From Cerasicoccus sp. TK19100 (GTDB lineage Bacteria; Verrucomicrobiota; Verrucomicrobiia; Opitutales; Cerasicoccaceae), in the NCBI RefSeq assembly GCF_027257155.1, contig NZ_JAPWDU010000002.1:124001-188000 (forward strand): DNA of 64,000 bases. Reading direction: 5' to 3'. Below are positions 45,533 to 54,182 of the stretch, in pieces (position 1 is the stretch's first letter; the number at the start of each line of letters is the position of its first letter). The translations under genes and the position numbers were made by a program. The notes under the pieces are model-generated. The model saw nothing but the letters and a program-made list of their open reading frames with translations, was not told the DNA's origin and searched no databases.

Positions 45533-45558
45533 GGCTTTTTCATAAAAAACGAAACTGA
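44450..45558 (+). pseudogene. IS3 transposase with in-frame TAG codons and an internal deletion
   Basis: OrfA starts at 44450 after a good AGGAGA (MKKSRRTTEQIIGILRVVDTG, HTH region, then YRWRDKYGG) with TAG at 44552. An internal deletion joins it to orfB (ISRWLGFSRSSLRYQAK). OrfB has TAG at 44833, 44902 and 44929, then a long open stretch from 44935 with the integrase core (HVWAWDFVSDYT, SDNGPEFIAKA, GYAESFNSRFRTECL). All four stops are TAG. The core alone might still be made from 44935. Its end runs past the IS border (stop at 45558). Confidence 0.85.
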
Positions 45559-45589
45559 ATGTCATGTTAGCGAATCTCAAGAAATGTTT

Positions 45590-46429
45590 TTAAATTTTGA
45601 TACGACGCCTGGAGTTTAGTGCTGTGAGCATTATGCTTAGGCCTATGAATATAGAATATAATTTAGGTTCTGGGATTGCAACGGTCGATACGTTGAAATT
45701 GTCGAAATTATCTGAGATACTCGAACTTACACCGCGGTTTGAAAAAACTAGATAATTCTTGCCGCCATCCCAAGTGCTGGTCAAACTTGTTGATGGGGTA
45801 TCAGGGTCTAAGTCAATAGTGCTGCCTGCAACTGTCATAGATATTGTGAAGCTCGTACTGGCGTTGAAATTTTCTGTTAGTATTGTTAACTCCACGAAAT
45901 CAAGTGAGCCTCCACCTGTCCAAGTGATCGCGCCATTTTGATCGCTAACATTTGTTCCGTTGGCGAAGATCGCCAGTCGACCATCGTCCTCCATCAGGAG
46001 TCCAATATCTGTATTGCTGCTGATGACTGGGCGGGTTGCAATAGGCGATGATGCACCTATGCTGAATGCCGAATAGCTTCCATCTGTTGGTGTCATATCG
46101 AAACTAACCGTAAAACCTTTTGCAGCTATAATATCGGAGTTAGTAGCAAAATCATAATCTAGAGATGCACCTGAATCTACCGGACTAGTTACTTCAGCAT
46201 CCAACCTTCCGTTGATTATTCCGTAAATCCCATTTGAGTTGGTGATCCATGAGGTGCCTGCTTGGGTGCCAGCCTGACGCGTGTTGAGACTGGCGTTGAT
46301 ATCTGAGGTATCGTCTATATTGAAATCATCTGAGATGATGAGTTGAGCCGAGGTGGTGCTCGCAAGCAATATGCCTGTTAGGCTGATTTGGAGTATACTA
46401 TTTATTTTCATAATGAGGATGGTTTGCAT
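45590..46429 (-). CDS. Secreted PEP-CTERM protein, LacI-controlled
   Basis: 279 residues (start at 46429, or 46411 which gives MKINSILQISLTGILLASTTSAQ, a cleaner signal peptide). The body is beta-rich: ISDDFNIDDTSDINASLN, FTVSFDMTPTDGSYSAF, FVELTILTENFNASTSFTI. This resembles concanavalin-like/LamG-type jelly rolls that bind or cut polysaccharide. The C-terminus has the PEP-CTERM signal IPEPKLYSIFIGLSIMLTAL and RRR. Operator 4 lies 39 bases upstream of the start, so it belongs to the LacI regulon. Confidence 0.83.
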   Translation of the reverse strand: MQTILIMKINSILQISLTGILLASTTSAQLIISDDFNIDDTSDINASLNTRQAGTQAGTSWITNSNGIYGIINGRLDAEVTSPVDSGASLDYDFATNSDIIAAKGFTVSFDMTPTDGSYSAFSIGASSPIATRPVISSNTDIGLLMEDDGRLAIFANGTNVSDQNGAITWTGGGSLDFVELTILTENFNASTSFTISMTVAGSTIDLDPDTPSTSLTSTWDGGKNYLVFSNRGVSSSISDNFDNFNVSTVAIPEPKLYSIFIGLSIMLTALNSRRRIKI

Positions 46430-46467
46430 TCCACAATATTGATTCCAAAAGGTAAATTTAATTCAAG

Positions 46468-46481
46468 TTGGACACGTCCAA
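46468..46481. promoter_or_regulatory. LacI-type operator 4
   Basis: TTGGAC-AC-GTCCAA: both 6-base arms are perfectly inverted around an asymmetric AC centre. It lies just upstream of the 45590-46429 gene and ends 7 bases before an IS5 element. Confidence 0.65.
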
Positions 46482-46488
46482 AATATTA

Positions 46489-47327
46489 GGGCTAACGGAC
46501 ATTCAACCGTCTTCATTTTAGGCTGTACATACTTTCGATTATTTGCCTTAAAGTCTTGATGGCCAATCGATAAGAACTGAGCAATGAACAATACGACTTA
46601 ATCAAGGACCTGCTGCCAGGTAAGGCTAGCAATCCTGGGCGAACAACCGCAGACAACCATCGCTTCCTAAACGGTGTGATGTGGGTGCTGCGCAGCAGCG
46701 CCTTTTGGCGAGACATGCCAGCGCGCTACGGCAACTACGAAACCACCTACAAGTGTTTCAGTCGATGGGCCAAGAAAGGAGTCTGGGAGCAGGTTTTTGA
46801 TCGATTACTTAAAGACCCCAAAAACGATTACGTGATGATCGACTCGACCCTCGTGAAGGCCCACGAAAACGCTACGACGGGAAAAAGGGGGCGGCCCATC
46901 AGGCTCTGGGGCGATCCCGCGGAGGACTGACCACCAAGGTGCACATGCTCTGCGACGCGCTCGGCAGGCCGCTTAAAATCAAGCTAACCGGCGGCAATCG
47001 CAATGACTGCACGCAAGCTCAAACCTTGCTCGAAGGGCAACAAGCCAAAGGCGTGATCGCCGATAAAGGCTATGACTCCGATGATATCCGCACCTTCATT
47101 ACGAAGGCTAAAATGATCGCGGTCATCCCAACTCGCCGAAACAGAAAAGTCCAAATCCCTCACGATAAGAAGCGATACAAAGAGCGTAACCGCATCGAGC
47201 GCCTCTTCGGTAAACTAAAGCAAAACAGAAGAATCGCCACACGCTTTGACCGCAACGACGCAAACTACTTGGCCTTCATATACCTCGCATGCTCAATCCT
47301 ATGGCTAAGCTGAATGTCCGTTGGCCC
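46489..47327 (+). mobile_element. IS5-family (IS427-type) insertion sequence
   Basis: Inverted ends GGGCTAACGGACATTCA and TGAATGTCCGTTGGCCC with flanking TA on both sides (target duplication), 839 bp. Confidence 0.85.
46559..47313 (+). pseudogene. IS5-family transposase with early nonsense codon and frameshift
   Basis: The expected start MANRYELSNEQ is at 46559 but codon 5 is TAA. The frame then continues (LIKDLLPGKASNPGRT, FWRDMPARYGNY, MIDSTLVKAHENA). A -1 shift at AAAAAGGGGG (46881-46890) is needed to join GAAHQALGRSRGGLTTKVH and the second half (GNRNDCTQAQ, DKGYDSDDIR, RIERLFGKLKQNRRIATR). The slippery run is a usual programmed-frameshift site of this group; the early TAA is decay. The catalytic DDE residues are present. 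Confidence 0.85.
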
Positions 47328-47370
47328 TAGTGCCTTTATCGCTATCACCGAAGTACAATGCTTGTGTGCT

Positions 47371-48490
47371 TATTAACCCGCTGAAAATATAGATGACATT
47401 TCCTAGCGCATACTTCATGCTTTGGTGCATGGAAAAACGGGATGCTCGGATGTTAGGGCAGCAGGCACAGGAGGAGGTGCGACGCCAAGCGGTTAAATTG
47501 TTGAAGTCTGGCTATACGCATGTCGCTGTTGCTGAGCGGTTGGATGTTTCTCGGCAGCATGTTTCTGAGTGGTGGAGTCGTTATCAGGAGGGCGACTGGG
47601 CGGCATTGAAGAAGCGCAAGCGCGGAGTGCCCAAAGGGGCTTCGCGCAAGCTTACGGCGGAGCAGAAGGTCGAAGTTCAGCGTCTGATTACGGACCAGAT
47701 GCCCGACCAGCTCAAACTCTCCTTCGCGCTGTGGACGCGGGAAGCGGTTCGTCAACTGATCAAAGAGTGCTGCGGAGTAGACTTTGCGCTGCAAAGTATG
47801 AGCGTGGTTTTGAAGCGCTGGGGCTTTACGTCGCAACGACCGGTCAAGCGCGCCTACGAGCAGCGTCCGGCTGAAGTCAAACAGTGGCTCGATGAGACCT
47901 GCCCTCAAGTCAAGGCCCGCGCTGCTGCCGAGGGCGCGGTGATTTATTGGGGCGACGAGACCTCGGTAAAACCGAAGGCCACACGCGCCGTAGCTACGCG
48001 CCTAAAGGGCAAACGCCGGTAGTGCGCCAGAGTGCCAAGCGCTTCCACGCCAGCGTTATCAGCGCTATCAACAATCAGGGAAAAATGCGGTGGATGGCCC
48101 TGAAGAAGGCGCTCAATGCCGAGACCTTCATCGACTTTCTCAAGCGGCTCATCAAGCATCGAAAACGCAAAATATTCCTCATTGTGGACAACCTCCGCGT
48201 CCACCACAGCAAACGCGTCAAGCAGTGGCTCGTGAAGCACAAGGAGTGCATCGAATTGTTATTCTTGCCCAGTTACAGCCCCGAAATGAACCCAGACGAA
48301 TACCTCAATCAGACACTCAAGCATGAGACCTTCAAGGCCGGACCAGCACACGATGAAATTACACTAAAAGCAAACGTCAAGGTCGCTATGTTCATGCTCT
48401 CAATCCAACCACATAAGGTCGCATCGTGCTTCCGGCACCCACTCACCAAATACGCCGCATAATGTCAGCTTTTGTATTAGCGGAATAATA
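47371..48490 (+). mobile_element. IS630-family insertion sequence
   Basis: Imperfect ~30-bp terminal inverted repeats (TATTA-x2-CCGCT...TGACATT at both ends), with TA at the outer edges as expected from IS630 targeting. Confidence 0.8.
47429..48462 (+). pseudogene. IS630 transposase in two frames
   Basis: The first half from MEKRDARMLGQQAQEE holds the HTH domains (ERLDVSRQHVSEWWSRYQEG) and the first catalytic Asp in YWGDETSV. The second half, in another frame, holds GHTRRSYAPKGQTPV, LIVDNLRVHHS (second Asp) and PSYSPEMNPDEYLN (Glu). A single-base shift near 47960-47975 (GTAAAACC) separates them. It could be programmed frameshifting or a mutation; most IS630 proteins use one frame, so a mutation is more likely. 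Confidence 0.8.
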
Positions 48491-48635
48491 ATTCATGTTT
48501 TATATACACACCTATCGCAAGTTCTAGGTTTGAGCCTCAACTATAATTTACCACCGATGGGTATTCGCGTATCTGCTGGCTCGATTTACGCTCAAATTTC
48601 TCAACTTGACGCAATTGCCGCGATATTTGCAGCCA

Positions 48636-49106
48636 TTATCCACGTTTTGTTAGTGTCGGGGATTGTAGAATTGAATCAATAGACCTGATTTGTTCCATAG
48701 CAGGAAGCTGTGAAAGCTTCCGAATTAAAGTCTCTGGAAAGGCGGATTTCGCCTTACTTGGTTCTATTTTCAGAATCTTATCAATGACTTCCTGCCTGAG
48801 GTTCGCTAGGCGTGTGATCTGCCTCACACGGCCAGAACTAAGGCCAGTTTCTCTGGCAATAGTTGAGCTGCTAACATATTTACTATCAACTATTTGCTTT
48901 TTCCACCTGATTGCCGTGAAGAGGATGTGCTTCGAGGTATCGATGGAGTATGTTGTTGATGCATTGGTGTCATTCAGGAGATCTAGGCCAAAGCTAAATG
49001 GGGTAACAATGGCTACGCCTGCTTGCCAATCGTCTGAAATTACTCCAACATTAAACGATTTCGTTATAGAGGTTCGTAATCCACGCTCCTGCTCTCCGCC
49101 ATCTAT
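48636..49106 (-). pseudogene. ParB-like HTH protein with lost 5' end
   Basis: An open frame of 156 codons has no ATG, GTG or TTG before codon ~94. It reads TKSFNVGVISDDWQAGVAIV, YSIDTSKHILFTAIRWKKQI, then a ParB/KorB-like HTH (VSSSTIARETGLSSGRVRQITRLANL). Proteins of this kind accompany site-specific recombinases in mobile elements. The frame begins just inside the tRNA-Ser-like sequence (DGGEQERGLRTS), so the start was probably removed when the junction formed. Translation from the internal GTG at 48827 would leave only the last 63 residues. Confidence 0.6.
49064..49102 (+). other. Degraded tRNA-Ser 3' end (possible attachment-site relic)
   Basis: In order, the pieces GAGG, TTCG, AATCC, CTCC and CTCTCCGCCA of the tRNA-Ser end at 9621-9649 occur here with a few inserted bases between them. 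The site lies 41 bases before the tyrosine integrase gene. See findings. Confidence 0.45.
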
Positions 49107-49142
49107 TTAAGCGGGTTCCGGCTTGCCATTCAGTAGCATTCA

Positions 49143-50612
49143 GTGCAGAATAGCGCTCAAATGCCACTAAAACCCAAGCGCAAGGCTCTACGTGAGCCCT
49201 CAGTCTTCAAGAACGAGACCACGAATCAGTGGGTCTGTGAGTTCGAGGAATTTGATGAAGCGGGGAAGATCGTTACGCGCCGCAGATCATTCCGGCAATC
49301 GCTGATTAAGGACGGAAAAGAGGGTTCCTTGCCTGAACAGCGGGCAGCGGCGCTTACCTTCAAGAAGGAATTGATTCAAAAGCACGAGAAAGAGTATAAC
49401 CTCAGCCGTGCCGAACGGCAACAAAAGATATTGAGCCCGAAACAGCTTGAGCAGGCTAAGACAGCATTTGGCCTTCTGGAACAGCTCCCGAAGAAGCAGC
49501 AGGACATTATCAAGGCAGTTACTGAGTATGTCAGCGCCTGTAAGCCAATTGATGCTTCACCCTCCCTGGAGATGTGTCTGCAAATCTTTTTGGCAAACTA
49601 TGATCATAAGGATCCCCAATGCACCTATTCCGTGAATACGATCAACACGGTGCATCGTCACCTGCGACCGTTCCAAAAATACATGTTGGCGGTCGATCAG
49701 AAGATAAGAATCGGTGAAGTGACCAGTCAGCACATCATTGATTTCGTCAAGTCACGTGAAGTCAGTGGCAATACCCGGGGGAACTACTTAAATTACGTGA
49801 GCCAGTTTTTCAGGCGCTTTTCTGATCCCAAGGACAAACACCGATTCCTCAACGAGAATCCTGCAGATGCTGCGAAGCATCACTTTATCTATAAAGAAAA
49901 ACATGTGTTGAAATCGTCTAGAAAGGGAAAGGTAAGGCTTGTTCGTATTCTTCAATATCCCGAAGCCAAAGACGCACTTAAGTTGGCTTACCAGGCTCGG
50001 AAGCATGGCATTTTAGGCTATGCCGTCCTGGCAATGCTGGTGGGCATGCGACCCAGCGAGATTTACGACCTGGCAAAGTTGCCAGATGTTTGGGAATCTT
50101 ACATCAAGCTTGAGGAAGGCGTTCTCAATGTTGATGGCTTCGGCAAACAAATGGACCAACGGTCTGTTGATCTTCAACCGGTGGCCGTCGAATGGCTCAA
50201 ATTGATCCACCGTGAAGGTTGGCCAATTTGCTACGACCACAACCCTGAAGGCCGGAATATCCGATACTCCAATTTTCGGGCGCTTAGTTTATTGCCAAAA
50301 GATGAGGGCGAGCGCTATGTGCGGATTCGACGGCTTGTCGACCAACAGAAGCCGATTTCGGCCGATGAGGAAGCGTTCCTCCAGTCACGCCGGCCACTAC
50401 TATCGGGTAAGAGTGTGGACGTATTTCGCCACACCTACGGAACGAATTTATACTACCACTGTGGGAAAAAATTGGATTATGTCACCTCGCAGATGGGTAA
50501 CAGCGAAGCGGTCTACTACAAACACTACAAGGGTAAGCTTGACCACCCGAAGGATTACGAGAAATTCTTCCAGCTCGGGCCAGCGGCAATCATGGAGCAG
50601 GATACTGGGTAA
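49143..50612 (+). CDS. Tyrosine recombinase/phage-type integrase
   Basis: 489 residues. An N-terminal DNA-binding part (KTKSF-like arm then VTSQHIIDFVKSREVSGNTRG as the core-binding helices) is followed by the catalytic domain. Its first Arg is in GMRPSEIYDL (about residue 303), the RHTYGT box is near 429, and the nucleophile Tyr is in YYKHYKG near 462. The usual HxxR is reduced to V-F-R, and the LGH box is MGN. Substitutions of this kind occur in accessory integrases. It should integrate the right-hand element; the tRNA-Ser-like relic just before it fits an attachment site. Convergent with the phosphatase gene. Confidence 0.88.
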   Translation: MQNSAQMPLKPKRKALREPSVFKNETTNQWVCEFEEFDEAGKIVTRRRSFRQSLIKDGKEGSLPEQRAAALTFKKELIQKHEKEYNLSRAERQQKILSPKQLEQAKTAFGLLEQLPKKQQDIIKAVTEYVSACKPIDASPSLEMCLQIFLANYDHKDPQCTYSVNTINTVHRHLRPFQKYMLAVDQKIRIGEVTSQHIIDFVKSREVSGNTRGNYLNYVSQFFRRFSDPKDKHRFLNENPADAAKHHFIYKEKHVLKSSRKGKVRLVRILQYPEAKDALKLAYQARKHGILGYAVLAMLVGMRPSEIYDLAKLPDVWESYIKLEEGVLNVDGFGKQMDQRSVDLQPVAVEWLKLIHREGWPICYDHNPEGRNIRYSNFRALSLLPKDEGERYVRIRRLVDQQKPISADEEAFLQSRRPLLSGKSVDVFRHTYGTNLYYHCGKKLDYVTSQMGNSEAVYYKHYKGKLDHPKDYEKFFQLGPAAIMEQDTG

Positions 50613-50659
50613 TTTGATAATAAGCCCTTGAAGGGTAATCCTTCAGGCTTCCTGCAATC

Positions 50660-51334
50660 TTATTGAGATAATGCCTCAAACGTATCGCACCGTCTTGAAT
50701 TCTGATCATTGACCTGCCAGAAAGCGCGCCGCTGGGCATTGACTGCACTCAACCATCCTCGTCCATTCGTGCCGAGTGTATCAATGCAGATGCCGCTCCC
50801 CCAAAACCTGGGCAATCCACTGCTTTGTTCTGTGTGTCCACATATGACAAACTTGCCTGATTGGTGAATGGGCGGATCTTCCAGAAACCGCCAGAGTAGG
50901 TCTGATTCGGACTGGGATGCCATGGGTATATCTGGGTCTAGATTAGCATGAACATAAATATCCCGTTCAGTCTCATGGTAGAGATGGCTGGATTGCAGGA
51001 GTGCCCAATCAGCTTCAGGAATATCGTCAAAGGTATTCGCCCGATAAGACTCCAGAGTGGCGTCTCCACCGCAATCTATCCAATGGGCAATCGCAGAACG
51101 ATTGTTGCGGGCCTTCAGGGCCATTGCCTCGTGGTTGCCTCGCAGGTAGATAACCTTGTGCGTACGCTGCAACTGGTGAACCAGCGCAAGAACCCCAGCA
51201 GAATCTGGCCCGCGATCAATTAGGTCGCCCATGAATATGATTGTGTCCTCCCTGTGCAGGGGGAGGTAATCGAGCAGTGTCTTGAGCAGTTCTGCTTGTC
51301 CATGCACGTCGCCGATTGCCCAGGTTGTTGCCAT
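50660..51334 (-). CDS. PPP-family metallophosphatase (serine/threonine or Ap4A-type)
   Basis: 224 residues with the three metal-binding motifs of the PPP family: GDVHG (residues 8-12), GDLIDRGPDS (36-45), and GNHEAM near residue 67, plus HTEQSSGLPRFWGSGICIDT with the later histidines. Bacterial members act on phosphoproteins or on dinucleoside polyphosphates. Short, single-domain and cytoplasmic. It lies between the integrase and the AbiE-type pair; a role in the element is not evident. Confidence 0.88.
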   Translation of the reverse strand: MATTWAIGDVHGQAELLKTLLDYLPLHREDTIIFMGDLIDRGPDSAGVLALVHQLQRTHKVIYLRGNHEAMALKARNNRSAIAHWIDCGGDATLESYRANTFDDIPEADWALLQSSHLYHETERDIYVHANLDPDIPMASQSESDLLWRFLEDPPIHQSGKFVICGHTEQSSGLPRFWGSGICIDTLGTNGRGWLSAVNAQRRAFWQVNDQNSRRCDTFEALSQ

Positions 51335-51475
51335 CTTACCCTTGAGAAAATTATATAATGCAACTGAACCCTATGCCGCCAGTCTCAAGATGGCTGAGTC
51401 GAAAAGTTGCATTGCCAGTTTACTAAGATGAGCCACATCCACTTCCAGGCTGCAGCCTTGAATCGCGAAACCATA

Positions 51476-51499
51476 ATATGACGACTGAACTTGTTTCTC
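51476..51499. repeat. Direct repeat, left copy (flanks AbiE-type pair)
   Basis: 24 bases, TAATATGACGAC followed by TGAACTTGTTTC. The right copy at 53570-53593 differs at one position (A for G). They bracket the 51534-53455 operon. Confidence 0.85.
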
Positions 51500-51533
51500 T
51501 GGTAAGATTACAACAGGTCACTGCCAGCGAAGA

Positions 51534-52379
51534 TTACTCTCGGAGCAGCGACAAGAGGGAATCGACATAACCGTGAGCGTCGGCCTGAATTGCTTCATCT
51601 GGCTGCCCCATGAGAAATTCTGCGGTGCGCATCGGACCGATGCTGTCGATGCTAGTGAAGTCATCTTTGAGAAAGGAAAGCGCCTGACCAGTAATCGGGT
51701 CATCCAGCAAGGATTGTATCTCCATGGCCACATCGTTGGGGCTACTGCCATAGTTACGGAGCAAATAGAATAAATCGTAGGCGTCCTTGTTTTCTCCCCG
51801 GTAATGGAAAGCCAGCGCCTTGAGGATGGTGAAAGCTCCGGCTCCGCAGACCCGGATGTCCCGCCTTGCCCGTTCCCCAAAAATCGTTTTTTCGTCAAGG
51901 GTAATGGTCTTAAAATTGCGGAAAGCCAGATGCAACCCGGGTGCAATTATGGCAGCCCAATCTTCGCTTAGGTGAAATAATTTACCTGCCTGCTTGGGGT
52001 CGTCTGATCGTGGGTCGATGAGAAAGTCGACTGTTATACGGGGCACACGGATGCGCCACCGCTGCTGGGTCTTGTTCCCCTCTCGGTTGGTGTCCGGTTC
52101 GAAGCCCGCGCTGGCCAGACGTTCGACCACCTCAGTGTAACGCTCCTCGTTGACTAGAGCGAAGGCGAGGCCTAGGTCAAGATCCATAGTGCCGGCATGT
52201 GGATCGGTGTCATGAGGAAGGTTTGCTTGGTCGATGAGCAGCGAGGGTACGAGGCCACCAACAACCACGATCTCCTCCATCAAGTCCCCCAGCTTTGTGG
52301 CCAAGTAAAGGCAGGCGCCACGTACTAGTTCGACCATTTCCGGGGCGTATCCACTAGCGGTTTTGGGTTTTTCACTCAT
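51534..52379 (-). CDS. AbiEii-like nucleotidyltransferase (putative type IV toxin)
   Basis: 281 residues. Nucleotidyltransferase motif: GG at 41-42 with Ser46 (VVVGGLVPSLL), then the DLDL pair Asp66/Asp68 (GTMDLDLGLA). A central region follows (RWRIRVPRITVDFLID, the third carboxylate) and a helical C-terminus (KDAYDLFYLLRNYG), as in AbiEii/AaiA toxins that add nucleotides to tRNA or other RNA. It overlaps the upstream antitoxin gene by 4 bases (ATGA at 52376-52379). Expected to kill or arrest the cell if released, for example in phage infection. Confidence 0.8.
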   Translation of the reverse strand: MSEKPKTASGYAPEMVELVRGACLYLATKLGDLMEEIVVVGGLVPSLLIDQANLPHDTDPHAGTMDLDLGLAFALVNEERYTEVVERLASAGFEPDTNREGNKTQQRWRIRVPRITVDFLIDPRSDDPKQAGKLFHLSEDWAAIIAPGLHLAFRNFKTITLDEKTIFGERARRDIRVCGAGAFTILKALAFHYRGENKDAYDLFYLLRNYGSSPNDVAMEIQSLLDDPITGQALSFLKDDFTSIDSIGPMRTAEFLMGQPDEAIQADAHGYVDSLLSLLRE

Positions 52380-53455
52380 AAATTACTTTCCATTCTTGCC
52401 TGATCGTGAGGAAAAAGCATCTCCAGCAACGCCTCCGACGCCTCATCCGCTCGCTCAGGATGCTGCTTCAAGTCGACGTAAACTTGGACGGGATGGACAC
52501 ACTGCACCTTGCTGCGCTCTTGGCTCCCTTGAAAAACTCCGCTGTCATTGGGCCGAACGAGCCATAGGTTGGCCCCCCTTGACTCCTCACGGAAATTCAG
52601 TTCCTTAATAAGCTTATCCGGTAGAGATTCGTCATGGTAGAGGATTGCCAGTCGGTAGCCAGCAAATGGATTGATGAGCCAGGCACCTGCTAGACCGGTT
52701 GCCGCATAAATGAGCCCGTGTGCTTCCATCTGCCGTGCAACCGTATTGATCAATTCCGTTCCGGAACGTGCGGCGACATGCCCCTTGGTGATTTGGTGCT
52801 TATTGAAATCATAGGCTTCCCGCCATGCTTCGAGTAGAAGCCTGGGATTGCTTGCCCGAACCGCGCCCTTATGATCGCGGATCAGCAAATCCTGGGATTC
52901 CATTTCCCGCACAATGCGACTGGTAAACCCCTCGTCCAGTCCGCTCTGCTCCGCCAGTTCGCGTTGTGTGAGTGCGGTGTCAGGCGACATCAGAAGACGG
53001 CGAGTGATGCGGGCGCTCTTCGGAGCAAACAGATTCTGGGGCCTTCCGGGTGATTTGAATCGGTTCGGCTTCCCTTCGATTTGGATGCGTAAACCAGGAC
53101 GACCACTCAGTGACGCGTTGCCGGACAGGTCCAGCCAACTGACGCGGGCTTCGCCACAAAGTTTGCGGCCCACGTCCCCCATATAAGGAACAACCACCAG
53201 AGGAAGCGCTTTCGAACCCAGGGCGTCCGCACCACTCAGTACATGACGGATCGCCTGCCCGACCGAAGCCGCATCCCCTTTCTTTTTGATCTCAACGACA
53301 AATACCAGCCCGCCAAAGTCCACTACCATATCGGCCTCCGAGCTCCCCAGTTTGGCATTAGACCGAACCGTTGCAGCCTCGGTGCCCACGTCTAGTAAAT
53401 CAGCTAGATGCACCAGCACCTTGCGACTGTCGGACTCTAGGGAAAGCTCTTTCAT
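52376..53455 (-). CDS. AbiEi-like antitoxin with N-terminal PD-(D/E)XK-like domain
   Basis: 359 residues. The N-terminal ~120 residues have a nuclease-fold signature (Asp46 in MVVDFGG, Glu55 and Lys57 in VVEIKKKG). The middle has a winged helix (TQRELAEQSGLDEGFTSRIVREM) and the C-terminal half an AbiEi-type domain (TGLAGAWLINPFAGYR). AbiEi proteins repress their operon and neutralise the transferase partner. The nuclease-like part is an extra element compared with the ~200-aa classical AbiEi; whether it cuts DNA is unknown. First gene of the operon. Confidence 0.75.
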   Translation of the reverse strand: MKELSLESDSRKVLVHLADLLDVGTEAATVRSNAKLGSSEADMVVDFGGLVFVVEIKKKGDAASVGQAIRHVLSGADALGSKALPLVVVPYMGDVGRKLCGEARVSWLDLSGNASLSGRPGLRIQIEGKPNRFKSPGRPQNLFAPKSARITRRLLMSPDTALTQRELAEQSGLDEGFTSRIVREMESQDLLIRDHKGAVRASNPRLLLEAWREAYDFNKHQITKGHVAARSGTELINTVARQMEAHGLIYAATGLAGAWLINPFAGYRLAILYHDESLPDKLIKELNFREESRGANLWLVRPNDSGVFQGSQERSKVQCVHPVQVYVDLKQHPERADEASEALLEMLFPHDQARMESNL

Positions 53456-53569
53456 GTTGCAAATATGAACTAACTTGATTGCGCAATCAAGTGAATTAAT
53501 TTAAGCAAGCTTGATTTTGCGTATCTATGCCTTCGGGCAAAGTTGAGACGTAACTATAGAATGAAAGCG

Positions 53570-53593
53570 TAATATAACGACTGAACTTGTTTC
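53570..53593. repeat. Direct repeat, right copy
   Basis: Right partner of 51476-51499 (23 of 24 bases equal), upstream of the operon. Confidence 0.85.
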
Positions 53594-53697
53594 AGTCATT
53601 AGAGTCCAACTTCGCTTATTGCCTCACGTTGCAAGCTATATCCCTAAGTTCGTTCAACATTGTGGCGCATCAAGAAAGTGAAATGGCATTATGTGCA

Positions 53698-54033
53698 CTA
53701 CGTGATAGTGTACCCAAAGTAAGAGTGTATGACGATGATGTCGCCGCGCTTGAGGTGTAAACGAACCTCAAGTTCTTGGCCACCTACACGCTCTGATTCG
53801 CGACAGATCACAGGTCGTAATGTTGTCAGTTCGACATCAATAATTTCGCAGTTCAGATCGCTGATAATTGCATCCATATCCACTGATTCTATTGCGAGCA
53901 TGGCCTTTGTGTTATTGCTACATTTAATAAGGAATTGGATACCGCCCAAGCGATAAAGCTGGCGCGGTGAACTGGATGAACTGATCAAGGTTGCTTTGGA
54001 AAAATCAATAAACCTTGGTGGTAGTAATTTCAT
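53698..54033 (-). CDS. Array B, ~110-aa one-domain family (unknown function)
   Basis: 111 residues from the ATG at 54033; 27 further codons upstream are open but cover the conserved leader, and the array A homologue starts at the equivalent MKLL. It aligns with 12989-13333: IDFSKATLISS, PRQLYRLGG, DVELTTLRPVICR, EVRLHLKRGDI. The C-terminus (HSYFGYTIT) differs. It is the last gene of array B in the direction of transcription. Unknown function. Confidence 0.8.
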   Translation of the reverse strand: MKLLPPRFIDFSKATLISSSSSPRQLYRLGGIQFLIKCSNNTKAMLAIESVDMDAIISDLNCEIIDVELTTLRPVICRESERVGGQELEVRLHLKRGDIIVIHSYFGYTIT

Positions 54034-54077
54034 GCTAGTGCCTAGAAATTTTTGGGGTCGGATAAAGAATCTGGAGA

Positions 54078-54116
54078 GGCACCTTGGGTCGACCCAATGA
54101 AGGAGGTCGGGCACCG
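54078..54116 (-). promoter_or_regulatory. Conserved leader hairpin, array B copy
   Basis: The minus strand reads GGTGCC, CGACCTCCTTC, a loop, GGGTCG and a second GGTGCC. The inner CGACC/GGTCG stem and a wobble-paired outer stem match the array A leader at 13373-13410. It lies ~45 bases before the 54033 start. Confidence 0.5.
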
Positions 54117-54129
54117 TTTAAAAGGTAAA

Positions 54130-54152
54130 GCCGAGCCCGAGGTGGGCTCGGC
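54130..54152 (-). terminator. Hairpin between type 1 and ~110-aa genes of array B
   Basis: GCCGAGCCC/GGGCTCGGC, 30 bases after the 54183 stop, followed by TTTACCTTTTAAA on the minus strand. Same stem sequence core (GCCGAG) as the array A hairpin at 13423-13449. Confidence 0.65.
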
Positions 54153-54182
54153 CAAAACAAGACGTGACTAACTCGTACTACA

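Noticed and set aside
44450-45558. Stop-codon reassignment (TAG read as an amino acid) in this organism
   Set aside because: Many clearly real genes here end with TAG, so recoding in the host is not supported.
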